DNA of 7,056 nucleotides from Gammaproteobacteria bacterium (lineage in GTDB: Bacteria > Pseudomonadota > Gammaproteobacteria > Chromatiales > Sedimenticolaceae). The stretch lies in the NCBI GenBank assembly GCA_020445245.1, contig JAGRHB010000103.1, forward strand, positions 1-7,056, given 5' to 3'. Positions 1 to 6,144 of the stretch are shown here, in pieces. Within the stretch, counting starts at the first letter, position 1. The number at the start of each line of letters is the position of its first letter. Below the pieces are notes generated by a model. It ran no database searches and was not told the DNA's origin. It saw only the letters and a list, made by a program, of their open reading frames with translations. A program made the position numbers and the translations under genes.

Positions 1-320
1 TAGGCCACCGACTTGGGTTTTTCTGCCGCGGCCTCGTCTTCCAGCGGAACAGGGTCGCGTCCGAGCAGTTCGGCGAGCGCAATCATGGTCGCCTCACCGC
101 CGGGCGGGCAGCGGTTGATTTCGGCCTCACCTGTCGCCATCGCCTCGGCGTAGGGGCGGCAGCCGGCAAAGCCGCACTGGCCGCACTGGGTCTGCGGCAG
201 CAGGGTATCGATCTGATCGGCAATCGGGTCGCCCTCGACGCGAAAGCGGATCGCCGAGTAGCCGAGGATCAGGCCAAACAGGGTGGCCAGGCCGGCAATG
301 GTCAGGATGGCAGTGATCAT
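1..320 (-). CDS. rnfB: RnfB/RsxB, electron transport complex iron-sulfur subunit (N-terminal part; cut by window edge)
   Basis: RnfB is the iron-sulfur subunit of the membrane Rnf/Rsx complex, which moves electrons between NADH and ferredoxin or similar acceptors in the cytoplasmic membrane. The reading frame on the minus strand starts at an ATG (318-320) and stays open to the window edge, giving 106 residues. Visible are an N-terminal membrane segment (about residues 3-23) and, after it, the Fe-S motif CxxCx4Cx16C with C46, C49, C54 and C71. The motif begins [11 protein letters not shown], which is typical of RnfB. The later ferredoxin-type 4Fe-4S domains lie outside the window. The start is 10 bp after the rnfA stop, so the two are co-transcribed; no strong Shine-Dalgarno is visible, which fits translation following rnfA. 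The rsx name is used where the complex reduces SoxR; the sequence cannot tell which role applies. Confidence 0.95.
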   Translation of the reverse strand, partial: MITAILTIAGLATLFGLILGYSAIRFRVEGDPIADQIDTLLPQTQCGQCGFAGCRPYAEAMATGEAEINRCPPGGEATMIALAELLGRDPVPLEDEAAAEKPKSVA

Positions 321-330
321 GCGGGCCAGT

Positions 331-912
331 TCAACCGCTGACCAGGCCGGCGAAGCCCATGAAGGCCATCGACATCAGGCCGGCGGTGACCAGTGCGATC
401 GCATTGCCCTGGAAGGGTTCGGGCACATCGGCCACCGCCACGCGCTCACGCACCGCGGCGAACAGCACCAGCACCAGCGAGAAACCGACCGCGGCGCCGA
501 AGCCATAGAGTGCGGATTCGACGAAACCGTGCTGTTCCTGGATGTTGAGCAGTGCGACACCTAGCACGGCGCAGTTGGTGGTGATCAGCGGCAGGAAGAT
601 GCCGAGTACCTGGTAAAGCAGTGGACTGGTCTTGTGCATCACCATCTCGGTGAACTGAACGACCACGGCGATCACCAGGATGAACGCGATCGTGCGCAGG
701 TACTCGACGCCCAGCGGCACCAGGATGTACTCATTGACCAGATAGCTGCAGATCGACGACAGGGTCAGCACAAACGTGGTCGCCAACCCCATGCCCATCG
801 CGGTCTCGAGCTTGCGCGAAACCCCCATGAAAGGGCACAGACCAAGGAACTTCACCAGGACGAAGTTGTTGACCAGAACCGTGCTGACCAGGATGAGTGC
901 GTATTCCGTCAT
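331..912 (-). CDS. rnfA: RnfA/RsxA, electron transport complex membrane subunit A
   Basis: RnfA is an integral inner-membrane subunit of the Rnf/Rsx complex, related to NqrE of the sodium-pumping NADH:quinone oxidoreductase. The 193-residue protein has the usual family length and is almost wholly hydrophobic, with about six membrane segments. It carries the conserved N-terminal stretch [19 protein letters not shown] (C26) and the internal TTNCAVLG (C114). These two cysteines are the conserved pair thought to help hold an Fe-S cluster within the membrane between the A and E subunits. The ATG at 910-912 gives exactly the usual family N-terminus ([11 protein letters not shown]), so the start is secure although no good Shine-Dalgarno precedes it. 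It appears to be the first gene of the rnf operon, reading away from egtB, with rnfB 10 bp downstream. No convincing promoter was recognised for it in the intergenic region. Confidence 0.97.
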   Translation of the reverse strand: MTEYALILVSTVLVNNFVLVKFLGLCPFMGVSRKLETAMGMGLATTFVLTLSSICSYLVNEYILVPLGVEYLRTIAFILVIAVVVQFTEMVMHKTSPLLYQVLGIFLPLITTNCAVLGVALLNIQEQHGFVESALYGFGAAVGFSLVLVLFAAVRERVAVADVPEPFQGNAIALVTAGLMSMAFMGFAGLVSG

Positions 913-985
913 TGAGCCCGTGTGTCCACCGAATCGGCGCCGTGTCGCAATCGAGTACGTGTTTTACCTATCGTCGGCCGGGCGC

Positions 986-1014
986 GCCTTGCGTTTGCGC
1001 AAACTGCGCTTGGC
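986..1014. promoter_or_regulatory. Imperfect dyad with a perfect 12-bp palindrome core; candidate operator
   Basis: The core GTTTGCGCAAAC at 993-1004 is a perfect palindrome. Its flanks continue the symmetry imperfectly: GCCTTGCG on the left mirrors CGCTTGGC on the right, with a small offset. The dyad lies between divergent genes and would overlap the -35 element of the egtB promoter proposed here. A transcription terminator is unlikely, because neither flanking gene ends here and no T-run follows. A binding site for a dimeric regulator is the natural reading, but the regulator cannot be named. Confidence 0.4.
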
Positions 1015-1039
1015 CGTATCGAATTCGCTAGTCTATCAA
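1010..1039 (+). promoter_or_regulatory. Possible sigma-70-type promoter for egtB
   Basis: A -35-like TTGGCC (1010-1015) and a -10-like TATCAA (1034-1039) are separated by 18 bp within the most AT-rich part of the intergenic region. Transcription would start near 1046 and leave a leader of about 160 nt before egtB. The match to consensus is only moderate, and other placements are possible. Confidence 0.25.
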
Positions 1040-1142
1040 TGTCGCGACCCGATGTCGGGCCGGCGATGCGGTGAAAACCCTGCTCAGAGCGTCTTATTGC
1101 GCCTTGACCCGGCCAGGTTGGTCGGGCAGTTTTCAGGAACCG

Positions 1143-1187
1143 CGGACCGGCGGGGCACCTGGGCCGGTATCCGCCGCGTGCGGTCCG
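1143..1187 (+). promoter_or_regulatory. GC-rich leader hairpin next to the egtB ribosome binding site
   Basis: CGGACCG (1143-1149) is the exact reverse complement of CGGTCCG (1181-1187). Inside this outer stem, GCGG (1150-1153) can pair with CCGC (1171-1174), and GGC (1154-1156) with GCC (1163-1165), giving a stacked hairpin. The outer stem ends five bases before the AAGGAG at 1193. It could influence translation of egtB, but stems of this size also arise by chance in GC-rich DNA. Confidence 0.3.
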
Positions 1188-1192
1188 GCCGC

Positions 1193-1198
1193 AAGGAG
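1193..1198 (+). promoter_or_regulatory. Ribosome binding site of egtB
   Basis: AAGGAG lies 8 bp before the ATG at 1207. It is the best Shine-Dalgarno in the window. It decides the egtB start in favour of this codon over the in-frame ATG at 1240, which has no such site. Confidence 0.75.
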
Positions 1199-1206
1199 AA
1201 TCGCCG

Positions 1207-2508
1207 ATGGCAGGCACACAGACGACCGTGACGACCACGATGTCGGCCCGTGAGTCGATGCTGGAGCACTACCAACGGGTGCGTGGCGACACCGAGGCGC
1301 TGTGCGCGCCGCTGGCGATCGAGGACTTCGGCCTTCAGACGATGCCCGAGGTCAGTCCCGCCAAGTGGCACATCGCGCATACCAGCTGGTTCTTCGAGAC
1401 CTTTGTGCTGATGCGCTTTGCCGGTGACTACCGGGTTTTCCACCCGGCGTTCGATCACCTGTTCAACTCTTATTACATCACCCATGGCCGGCCTTTCGAG
1501 CGACCGCACCGTGGCCTACTGTCACGCCCGACGGTCGCCGAGGTGTACGCCTACCGGCGCACGGTGGATGACGCGATGCAGGCGCTTATCGGACAGGCGG
1601 GCGAAGCGGCCTGGCGGCAGATCGAGCCACTGCTCGTGCTGGGACTGAATCACGAGCAGCAGCACCAGGAGCTTCTGCTGACCGACATCAAGCACGCGTT
1701 CGCACAAAATCCACTTCGCCCCGCTTACAGTGCCGACCTGGCCGGACCGCCGCAGGCGACGGTTGCCGATGCTGGCTGGGTGCCGTTTGCCGGTGGCCTG
1801 CATCTCATCGGTGCCGGGGGATCGGGGTTTGCCTACGACAACGAGCAGCCGCGGCACCGTGTGTGGCTGGAGGACTTCGCGCTGGCCGATCGCCCGGTCA
1901 GCAATGCCGACTACCTGGCGTTCATCGACGACGGTGGATACCGTGAACCGCGATGGTGGTTGTCCGAGGGCTGGACTCAGGTCGAGGTCGCGGGCTGGCA
2001 GGCGCCGCTGTACTGGGAGAGGCGTGAGGGCGAGTGGTGGTACATGACCCTGGGCGGGATGCGTCCGGTAGACCCCGCAGCACCGGTGTGCCATGCCAGC
2101 CAGTTCGAGGCCGACGCCTATGCCGCCTGGGCGGGACGGCGCCTGCCGACCGAGGCGGAGTGGGAAGTCGTGGCCGATACACGAGCACAGAGCGGTGATG
2201 TCGACCGGCCGAATCTGCGCGGTGCGGGCTATCTGCAGCCGGTTTCGGCGGCATCGACCGCGGGGGTGCGGCAGTTGTACGGTGACGTCTGGGAGTGGAC
2301 CGCGAGCCCCTATACGGCTTATCCCGGCTTCAGGGCACCGCATGGGCCGGTCGGTGAGTACAACGGCAAATTCATGTCCGGCCAGATGGTGTTGCGCGGG
2401 GGGTCCTGTGTGACGCCGGACGACCATATCCGCAGCAGCTACCGCAATTTCTTCCACCCGCAGGACCGCTGGCAGTTCTCGGGGATCCGTCTGGCGGCCG
2501 ACCGGTGA
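1207..2508 (+). CDS. egtB: Ergothioneine biosynthesis protein EgtB (iron-dependent sulfoxide synthase)
   Basis: EgtB uses oxygen and a mononuclear non-heme iron to join hercynine to the sulfur of gamma-glutamylcysteine or cysteine, giving a sulfoxide precursor of ergothioneine; it acts in the cytoplasm. The 433-residue protein has the usual two parts. The N-terminal DinB-like domain (about residues 15-170) contains WHIAHTSWFFE (H55, H58) and LNHEQQHQE (H149, H153); one of the first pair plus H149 and H153 would be the three-histidine iron site. The C-terminal formylglycine-generating-enzyme-like domain (about 190-433) ends with LRGGSCVTPDDHIRSSYRNF and RWQFSGIRLA, as in the family. The start is supported by a good ribosome binding site. 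The last four bases form a GTGA overlap with egtD. The family has versions that use gamma-glutamylcysteine or free cysteine; the sequence alone does not settle which this is. Confidence 0.95.
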   Translation: MAGTQTTVTTTMSARESMLEHYQRVRGDTEALCAPLAIEDFGLQTMPEVSPAKWHIAHTSWFFETFVLMRFAGDYRVFHPAFDHLFNSYYITHGRPFERPHRGLLSRPTVAEVYAYRRTVDDAMQALIGQAGEAAWRQIEPLLVLGLNHEQQHQELLLTDIKHAFAQNPLRPAYSADLAGPPQATVADAGWVPFAGGLHLIGAGGSGFAYDNEQPRHRVWLEDFALADRPVSNADYLAFIDDGGYREPRWWLSEGWTQVEVAGWQAPLYWERREGEWWYMTLGGMRPVDPAAPVCHASQFEADAYAAWAGRRLPTEAEWEVVADTRAQSGDVDRPNLRGAGYLQPVSAASTAGVRQLYGDVWEWTASPYTAYPGFRAPHGPVGEYNGKFMSGQMVLRGGSCVTPDDHIRSSYRNFFHPQDRWQFSGIRLAADR

Positions 2509-3494
2509 AGGCGCAGGCGGTCCGGTTCTATGACGCACACCCTGGTCCGGCCGACCTGCGCCGGGAGGTGGTCGATGGCCTGGCCGCGGCGCCGCGTGCG
2601 GTGCCACCGAAGTTTTTTTACGACGAACGGGGTTCGGCGCTGTTCGACCGGATCTGTGACCTTCCCGAGTACTACCAGACGCGTACCGAGATGGCGATCC
2701 TGGGTCGTGCGCTGCCCGACCTGGTCCAGCTGGTGGGCGCCGAGTGCCTGTTGATCGAGCTCGGCAGCGGGGCGAGCCGAAAGGTGCGATTGCTGTTGGA
2801 AGAGCTGCGCCCTCATGCCTATGTCGGCGTCGATATCTCCAGGGAGTTCCTGCTGGCGTCCACCGAGACACTTGCCGGGGACTACCCATGGCTGCAGGTC
2901 CACGCCGCTTGCGTCGATTTCAGCAATGGCCTCGACATCCCGCACGTTGCCCCGGTGGCGCACAAAGTGGCCTTCTTCCCGGGTTCGAGCATCGGCAACT
3001 TCGACCCCGCCGATGCCGAGTGCCTGCTGCGTGATATCGGGAGCATGGTCGGCCACGGCGGGCAGCTGCTGATCGGTGTCGATCTCAAGAAGCCGGTCGG
3101 ACTGCTGAACGCGGCCTACAACGATGCTGCCGGTGTGACGGCGGCATTCAATCGAAACCTGCTGCATCGGATCCGCAGCGAACTCGACAGCGACGTCCAA
3201 CCGGAGGCGTTCGATCACTATGCCTTCTACAACCCGGCGTACAGCCGCATCGAGATGCACCTGGTGAGCAGGGTGCGGCAGGATGTGCAGATCGAAGACA
3301 GCGTGTTTCGTTTTGCGCCCGGCGACAGTATCCATACCGAAAACTCGTACAAATACACGGTAGACGAGTTCGCTGCGCTGGCGGCCGGTGCCGGATTTCA
3401 CCAGCAGGCTGTCTGGGTTGACGACCATGCATTGTTCAGCGTGCAGCTGCTGCGTTACCACGCGCCCGACCATCTGCCGCACGCGGCTGCATAG
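2505..3494 (+). CDS. egtD: L-histidine N-alpha-methyltransferase EgtD
   Basis: EgtD makes hercynine by three S-adenosylmethionine-dependent methylations of the alpha-amino group of histidine, the first committed step of ergothioneine synthesis. The 329-residue length fits the family. Hallmarks visible are KFFYDERGSALFDRICDLPEYY near the N-terminus, which places tyrosines at Y39 and Y56, the SAM-binding loop IELGSGASRK (84-93), FFPGSSIGNFDP with N165, and TENSYKYT with E279 and S281. By position and context these match the histidine-contacting Y39, Y56, N166, E282 and S284 known from the mycobacterial enzyme, so the active site looks intact. The start is a GTG in the overlap GTGA with the egtB stop (2505-2508), implying translational coupling. 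The product feeds EgtB directly. Confidence 0.96.
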   Translation: MKAQAVRFYDAHPGPADLRREVVDGLAAAPRAVPPKFFYDERGSALFDRICDLPEYYQTRTEMAILGRALPDLVQLVGAECLLIELGSGASRKVRLLLEELRPHAYVGVDISREFLLASTETLAGDYPWLQVHAACVDFSNGLDIPHVAPVAHKVAFFPGSSIGNFDPADAECLLRDIGSMVGHGGQLLIGVDLKKPVGLLNAAYNDAAGVTAAFNRNLLHRIRSELDSDVQPEAFDHYAFYNPAYSRIEMHLVSRVRQDVQIEDSVFRFAPGDSIHTENSYKYTVDEFAALAAGAGFHQQAVWVDDHALFSVQLLRYHAPDHLPHAAA

Positions 3495-3519
3495 CGGGCC
3501 GATATCCGAACCGCGGTGC

Positions 3520-3528
3520 TGCTACTAT
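3520..3528 (+). promoter_or_regulatory. Possible extended -10 promoter before the UPF0145 genes
   Basis: TGCTACTAT reads as an extended -10 element (TG, one base, then TACTAT) in the 73-bp gap after egtD. Transcription would start near 3535, about 33 nt before the next start codon. No good -35 is present, which extended -10 promoters can tolerate. It suggests the downstream genes may be expressed separately from egtBD, at least in part. Confidence 0.35.
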
Positions 3529-3567
3529 CGCCCGATCTGTGGCTGTTTGAATCGAGGTCGCCTAGTC

Positions 3568-3882
3568 ATGTTGATCAGCAATATGGAGTTGCTCCCGGGA
3601 CGACGTGTGGTCGAACACCTGGGGCTGGTGCAGGGGAGTTCGGTACGCGCCAAGCATGTCGGGCGTGACATCATGGCCGGGCTGAAGAACCTCTTCGGTG
3701 GTGAGCTCAAGGGCTATACCGAGCTTCTGCAGGAGTCGCGTGAAGAGGCCATGCTGCGAATGCAGCAGCAGGCGGAGGCGGTTGGCGCCAACGCCATACT
3801 GAACGTGCGATTTTCGACCTCCAGCGTGGCGCAGGGGGCGGCGGAGATCTATGTCTACGGCACCGCGGTCATTCTGGAATAG
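3568..3882 (+). CDS. UPF0145 / YbjQ-family protein (soluble)
   Basis: This 104-residue protein belongs to the YbjQ/UPF0145 family (DUF74), often labelled a heavy-metal-binding domain although its function is not established. Visible family features are LLPGRRVVEHLGLVQG at the N-terminus, a helix with LKNLFGGELKGYTELL, then MLRMQQQAEAVGANAILNV and a final beta strand ending VYGTAVI. There is no signal peptide or membrane segment, so it is probably cytoplasmic. It has no cysteine and few histidines, so no metal site can be pointed to. The ATG at 3568 has a GAGG nine to ten bases upstream and gives the usual family N-terminus. The open frame extends further upstream, but that would overlap the end of egtD. 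It is followed after 3 bp by a membrane-anchored relative. Confidence 0.88.
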   Translation: MLISNMELLPGRRVVEHLGLVQGSSVRAKHVGRDIMAGLKNLFGGELKGYTELLQESREEAMLRMQQQAEAVGANAILNVRFSTSSVAQGAAEIYVYGTAVILE

Positions 3883-3885
3883 GCC

Positions 3886-4338
3886 ATGTACGATCTGCTC
3901 CTGCTGCTGGTCCTTCTGGCCCTGGGCTACGGCTTCGGACAAGTTGCCGAGCGGCGCCACTACCGCTCGATCGTCGAGCGCGAGGCCCGGCTGAACGCAT
4001 TGCCGGCGATCGCGTCGCGCCATCCGCCGACTGAACCGCACTACCGGCATGCGCTAGTGACCGGCAGCGCCGTCATATCGGTCGATTACTTCAAACGTTT
4101 TCTGGCCGCGCTGCGCAACCTCTTCGGCGGTCGCGTGACCTCTTACGAGTCATTGCTCGACCGCGCCCGCCGTGAGTCATTGTTGCGCATGAAGCAGCAG
4201 GCCAGCAGCCTGGGCGCGGTGATGGTGTTCAACGTGAAGTACGAGACCGCCTCGATATCGAAGGGCGCTGGCAAGACCATAGGCAGCGTCGAGGTGCTGG
4301 CCTACGGCACCGCGCTGATCCCGCCGCCGGGCCGGTGA
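3886..4338 (+). CDS. Membrane-anchored UPF0145/YbjQ-like protein
   Basis: A 150-residue protein with one N-terminal membrane segment (about residues 4-20, rich in Leu), a basic linker (AERRHYRSIVER) and a C-terminal UPF0145-like domain from about residue 55. The domain repeats the pattern of the preceding gene: LRNLFGG, LLRMKQQA, FNV and YGTALI line up with LKNLFGG, MLRMQQQA, LNV and YGTAVI. A hand alignment gives about 30 identities over roughly 65 positions, so the pair likely arose by duplication. The basic residues just after the membrane segment suggest the domain faces the cytoplasm. The protein contains no cysteine. It starts 3 bp after the previous stop, and its own stop overlaps the next start (GTGA). 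Function unknown; a scaffold or partner for the adjacent protease is one guess. Confidence 0.82.
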   Translation: MYDLLLLLVLLALGYGFGQVAERRHYRSIVEREARLNALPAIASRHPPTEPHYRHALVTGSAVISVDYFKRFLAALRNLFGGRVTSYESLLDRARRESLLRMKQQASSLGAVMVFNVKYETASISKGAGKTIGSVEVLAYGTALIPPPGR

Positions 4339-5198
4339 AGTACCGCAATCCACAGATCCCCGAGGGTATCAACACCACCGACCGCCACCCCCTGAGGGAA
4401 TTCGCGGTTCTGGCTGGTGGCGCGCTGCTGCTCATCGTGGTTGCGGGCTGGTTGCTGGGGCAGGTCGGCGGCGGCCTGGCACGCCTGCTGCCGTTCGAGA
4501 AAGAGATGGCGCTGGTACCGCAGCAGCTGCTGGTCAGCGATGCCGGCCCCGAACTGCAGGCCTACCTGGACCGGTTGGCGGCGCGCCTTGTGCAGCATAT
4601 GGATCTGCCCGACAACATGCAGGTGCGGGTGCATTTCAGCGGAGGCGACACCTTCAATGCCTTCGCGACGCTCGGCGGCAACATCCTGCTGTTTCGCGGC
4701 CTGACAGAACAGCTGCCACACGAGAATGCGCTGGCGATGCTGTTGGCACACGAGATCGCCCATGTGCTGCACCGTGACCCGATCGTCGGCATCGGCAGAA
4801 GTGCGGCCATCCAGCTCGTGGTCGGCCTGTTGTCCGGCGGTCCTGACCTGACTGTGCTGGGCAGTGCCGGCGTCTACACCCAGTTGCACTTCAGCCGGGG
4901 GATGGAACGCGCTGCCGATGCTGCGGCGCTGGCGGCCGTGCACAGGCAATACGGCCATGTCGGCGGTGCCGATGCGTTGTTCGAGGTTTTGCGCAGCGAA
5001 CGTGACCGGTCCGGCGACGAGATGCCCGCCTTCTTCAGCAGCCATCCGCTCGACCGGGATCGGCTGAGGGCGATCACGGACACGGCACGGCGGCAGGGTT
5101 GGCGCGACCACGGACAGACCACACCGCTGCCGGCTGCCTTCGGTGCCTGGATGCAGGACGCGGCAGTCCGGACGGCCGAACGCCGGGACAGGCGGTGA
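4335..5198 (+). CDS. M48-family zinc metallopeptidase, membrane-anchored
   Basis: The 287-residue protein is an M48 peptidase, the family of HtpX, BepA and LoiP, which degrade or help fold damaged membrane and envelope proteins. The catalytic motif LLAHEIAHVLHRD gives zinc ligands H139 and H143 and catalytic E140; E191 in MERAADAAAL fits the third ligand (ExxxD), and H237 in SSHPLDRDRL fits the conserved late histidine. One strong membrane segment lies at about residues 23-42. Positive residues before it (K2, R4, R17, R21) suggest that the catalytic part is periplasmic, though a second weaker hydrophobic stretch near 159-170 might associate with the membrane. No lipobox cysteine is seen. The start is GTG in a GTGA overlap with the preceding gene, so translation is coupled. 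Substrate unknown. Confidence 0.9.
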   Translation: MKYRNPQIPEGINTTDRHPLREFAVLAGGALLLIVVAGWLLGQVGGGLARLLPFEKEMALVPQQLLVSDAGPELQAYLDRLAARLVQHMDLPDNMQVRVHFSGGDTFNAFATLGGNILLFRGLTEQLPHENALAMLLAHEIAHVLHRDPIVGIGRSAAIQLVVGLLSGGPDLTVLGSAGVYTQLHFSRGMERAADAAALAAVHRQYGHVGGADALFEVLRSERDRSGDEMPAFFSSHPLDRDRLRAITDTARRQGWRDHGQTTPLPAAFGAWMQDAAVRTAERRDRR

Positions 5199-5273
5199 TC
5201 GACGGGCATCCGACGACCGATGTATGCGGGGTCGCCCTGACTGGCCGGCCTTTCGTGTGGACCTAGCAGGCAC
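5199..5273 (+). other. Short gap between the M48 gene and the transporter gene
   Basis: These 75 bp contain the 8-bp palindrome GGCCGGCC (5243-5250) followed by TTT, but no real hairpin with a loop and no clear promoter. The transporter gene has only a weak, closely spaced AGCAGG before its ATG. Nothing here clearly separates or joins the two transcription units. Confidence 0.5.
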
Positions 5274-6125
5274 ATGTCGCCACTCCTCGCCATCCTGATC
5301 GCGGTCGTGATGCACGTGACCTGGAACCTGTTCGCGCGGCATACGCGGCCGGATGCGGAGTTCCTCTGGTGGGCGGTCGGTGGTCACCTGCTGCTGTTTG
5401 CGCCGTGGACGCTGCCGGTGATGGCGCGCGAGGCCAGCGATCCGGTGACGCTGGCGGGCTGTATCGCGGTGTCGTCCCTGGCGTTGTTCGTTTACTTCGC
5501 CGCACTGCGGACCGCCTACCGCCGTGCACCGGTGGCCCTGGTCTATCCGCTGGCACGCAGTGCACCTCTGCTGATCGCGCTGGTGGGCGTCGTGTTCGTC
5601 GGCGATCGGCTGTCGGTGCTCGGCTGGACCGGCATCATCGCCAGCACGTTTGCGATCCTGATGCTCGGCGCCAGTGGCCGCCACGGTGAGACGCGCGGCG
5701 CGCTGCTGCCGGCGGCGCTGGCGGCCTGCGGCACCACCGTCTATTCGCTGGCGGACAAGGTGGCGGTGACCCAGTTGTCCGGTTACCCGGCACAACTCGG
5801 CTATGTGTCGGCCACCTATCTCGGGGCCTGGGTGTTGTACACGCTGTGGCTGCGCCGGGCGCGCGGCAAGTGGTGGCCGGACGGGCATCCGGGAACGGGG
5901 CCATTGCTGATCGGCGCGCTGTTCATCGGCACGGGCTATGGCCTGGTGATCGGTACCATGCGCGTGATACCCGCGGCCTACGCGGTGGCACTGAGCAACC
6001 TCGGCATCGTCGTTGCAGCCACGCTGTCGGTGCTGGTGTTCCGCGAACGCGAACATGCGGCGCAGCGCCTGACCTGGGCTGCGTCGCTGGCGGCTTCGTT
6101 GCTCTTGATCGCGGTGCAGGTGTAG
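5274..6125 (+). CDS. EamA/DMT-superfamily transporter
   Basis: A 283-residue, highly hydrophobic inner-membrane protein with about nine or ten membrane helices in two EamA-like halves (about residues 1-140 and 143-283). Each half ends in the usual way: ALVYPLARSAPLLIALVGVV plus a VGDRLSVLGWTGI stretch in the first, and VALSNLGIVVAATLSVLVFR plus RLTWAASLAASLLLI in the second. Members of this superfamily move metabolites or amino-acid-like compounds, mostly outward; the substrate cannot be read from sequence. No in-frame start codon was found just upstream of the ATG at 5274, which begins the first helix as expected. It is the last gene of the plus-strand run and meets metG tail to tail. A role in moving ergothioneine or a precursor is only a guess from position. 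Confidence 0.87.
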   Translation: MSPLLAILIAVVMHVTWNLFARHTRPDAEFLWWAVGGHLLLFAPWTLPVMAREASDPVTLAGCIAVSSLALFVYFAALRTAYRRAPVALVYPLARSAPLLIALVGVVFVGDRLSVLGWTGIIASTFAILMLGASGRHGETRGALLPAALAACGTTVYSLADKVAVTQLSGYPAQLGYVSATYLGAWVLYTLWLRRARGKWWPDGHPGTGPLLIGALFIGTGYGLVIGTMRVIPAAYAVALSNLGIVVAATLSVLVFREREHAAQRLTWAASLAASLLLIAVQV

Positions 6126-6142
6126 CGCGCGGGCTGGCGCGT
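6125..6142. terminator. Short GC hairpin between convergent genes; weak terminator candidate
   Basis: GCGCGC (6125-6130) can pair with GCGCGT (6137-6142), with one G-U pair, around a six-base loop, exactly between the stop codons of the transporter gene and metG. On the plus strand it is followed by only a modest T-stretch (CTATTTGATC), and on the minus strand by none, so it is not a classical terminator. Confidence 0.25.
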
Positions 6143-6144
6143 CG

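Larger units (their letters stand above)
913..1206. other. Divergent intergenic region between rnfA and egtB
   Basis: This 294-bp region separates the start codons of rnfA (leftward) and egtB (rightward) and must carry both control regions unless transcription comes from further away. It holds a comparatively AT-rich patch around 1016-1040, a perfect 12-bp palindrome within an imperfect 29-bp dyad (986-1014), a short dyad CCCGATGTCGGG (1048-1059), a GC-rich hairpin just before the egtB ribosome binding site, and that binding site itself. No convincing coding sequence was found. A 12-codon frame at 1039-1074 has no ribosome binding site. Confidence 0.8.

Noticed and set aside
986..1014. The intergenic dyad read as a rho-independent terminator
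   Set aside because: Both flanking genes start here rather than end, and no T-run follows on either strand.
1039..1074. A tiny leader frame before egtB (11 codons plus stop)
   Set aside because: It has no ribosome binding site and no run of regulatory codons, and it begins within or next to the proposed promoter.
909..1238. A 109-codon minus-strand frame spanning the rnfA-egtB intergenic region
   Set aside because: It overlaps the start codons of both flanking genes, is rich in Arg and Pro, and has no family resemblance; the region is better read as regulatory.
1522..2889. A 455-codon open frame on the minus strand opposite egtB and egtD
   Set aside because: It is antisense to two well-supported genes, is rich in Arg and Pro, and shows no domain; it straddles the egtB-egtD junction by chance.
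2439..3482. A 347-codon open frame on the minus strand opposite egtD
   Set aside because: It is the complementary shadow of egtD and its translation shows no family features.
3388..3567. A 60-codon upstream extension of the soluble UPF0145 gene
   Set aside because: It would overlap the end of egtD by over 100 bp. The ATG at 3568 has a suitable ribosome binding site and gives the usual family N-terminus and length.
4302..6056. A 584-codon open frame on the minus strand opposite the M48 and transporter genes
   Set aside because: It lies wholly antisense to genes with clear family motifs and is rich in Gln, Arg, His and Ala with no recognisable domain, as expected for an antisense frame in GC-rich DNA.
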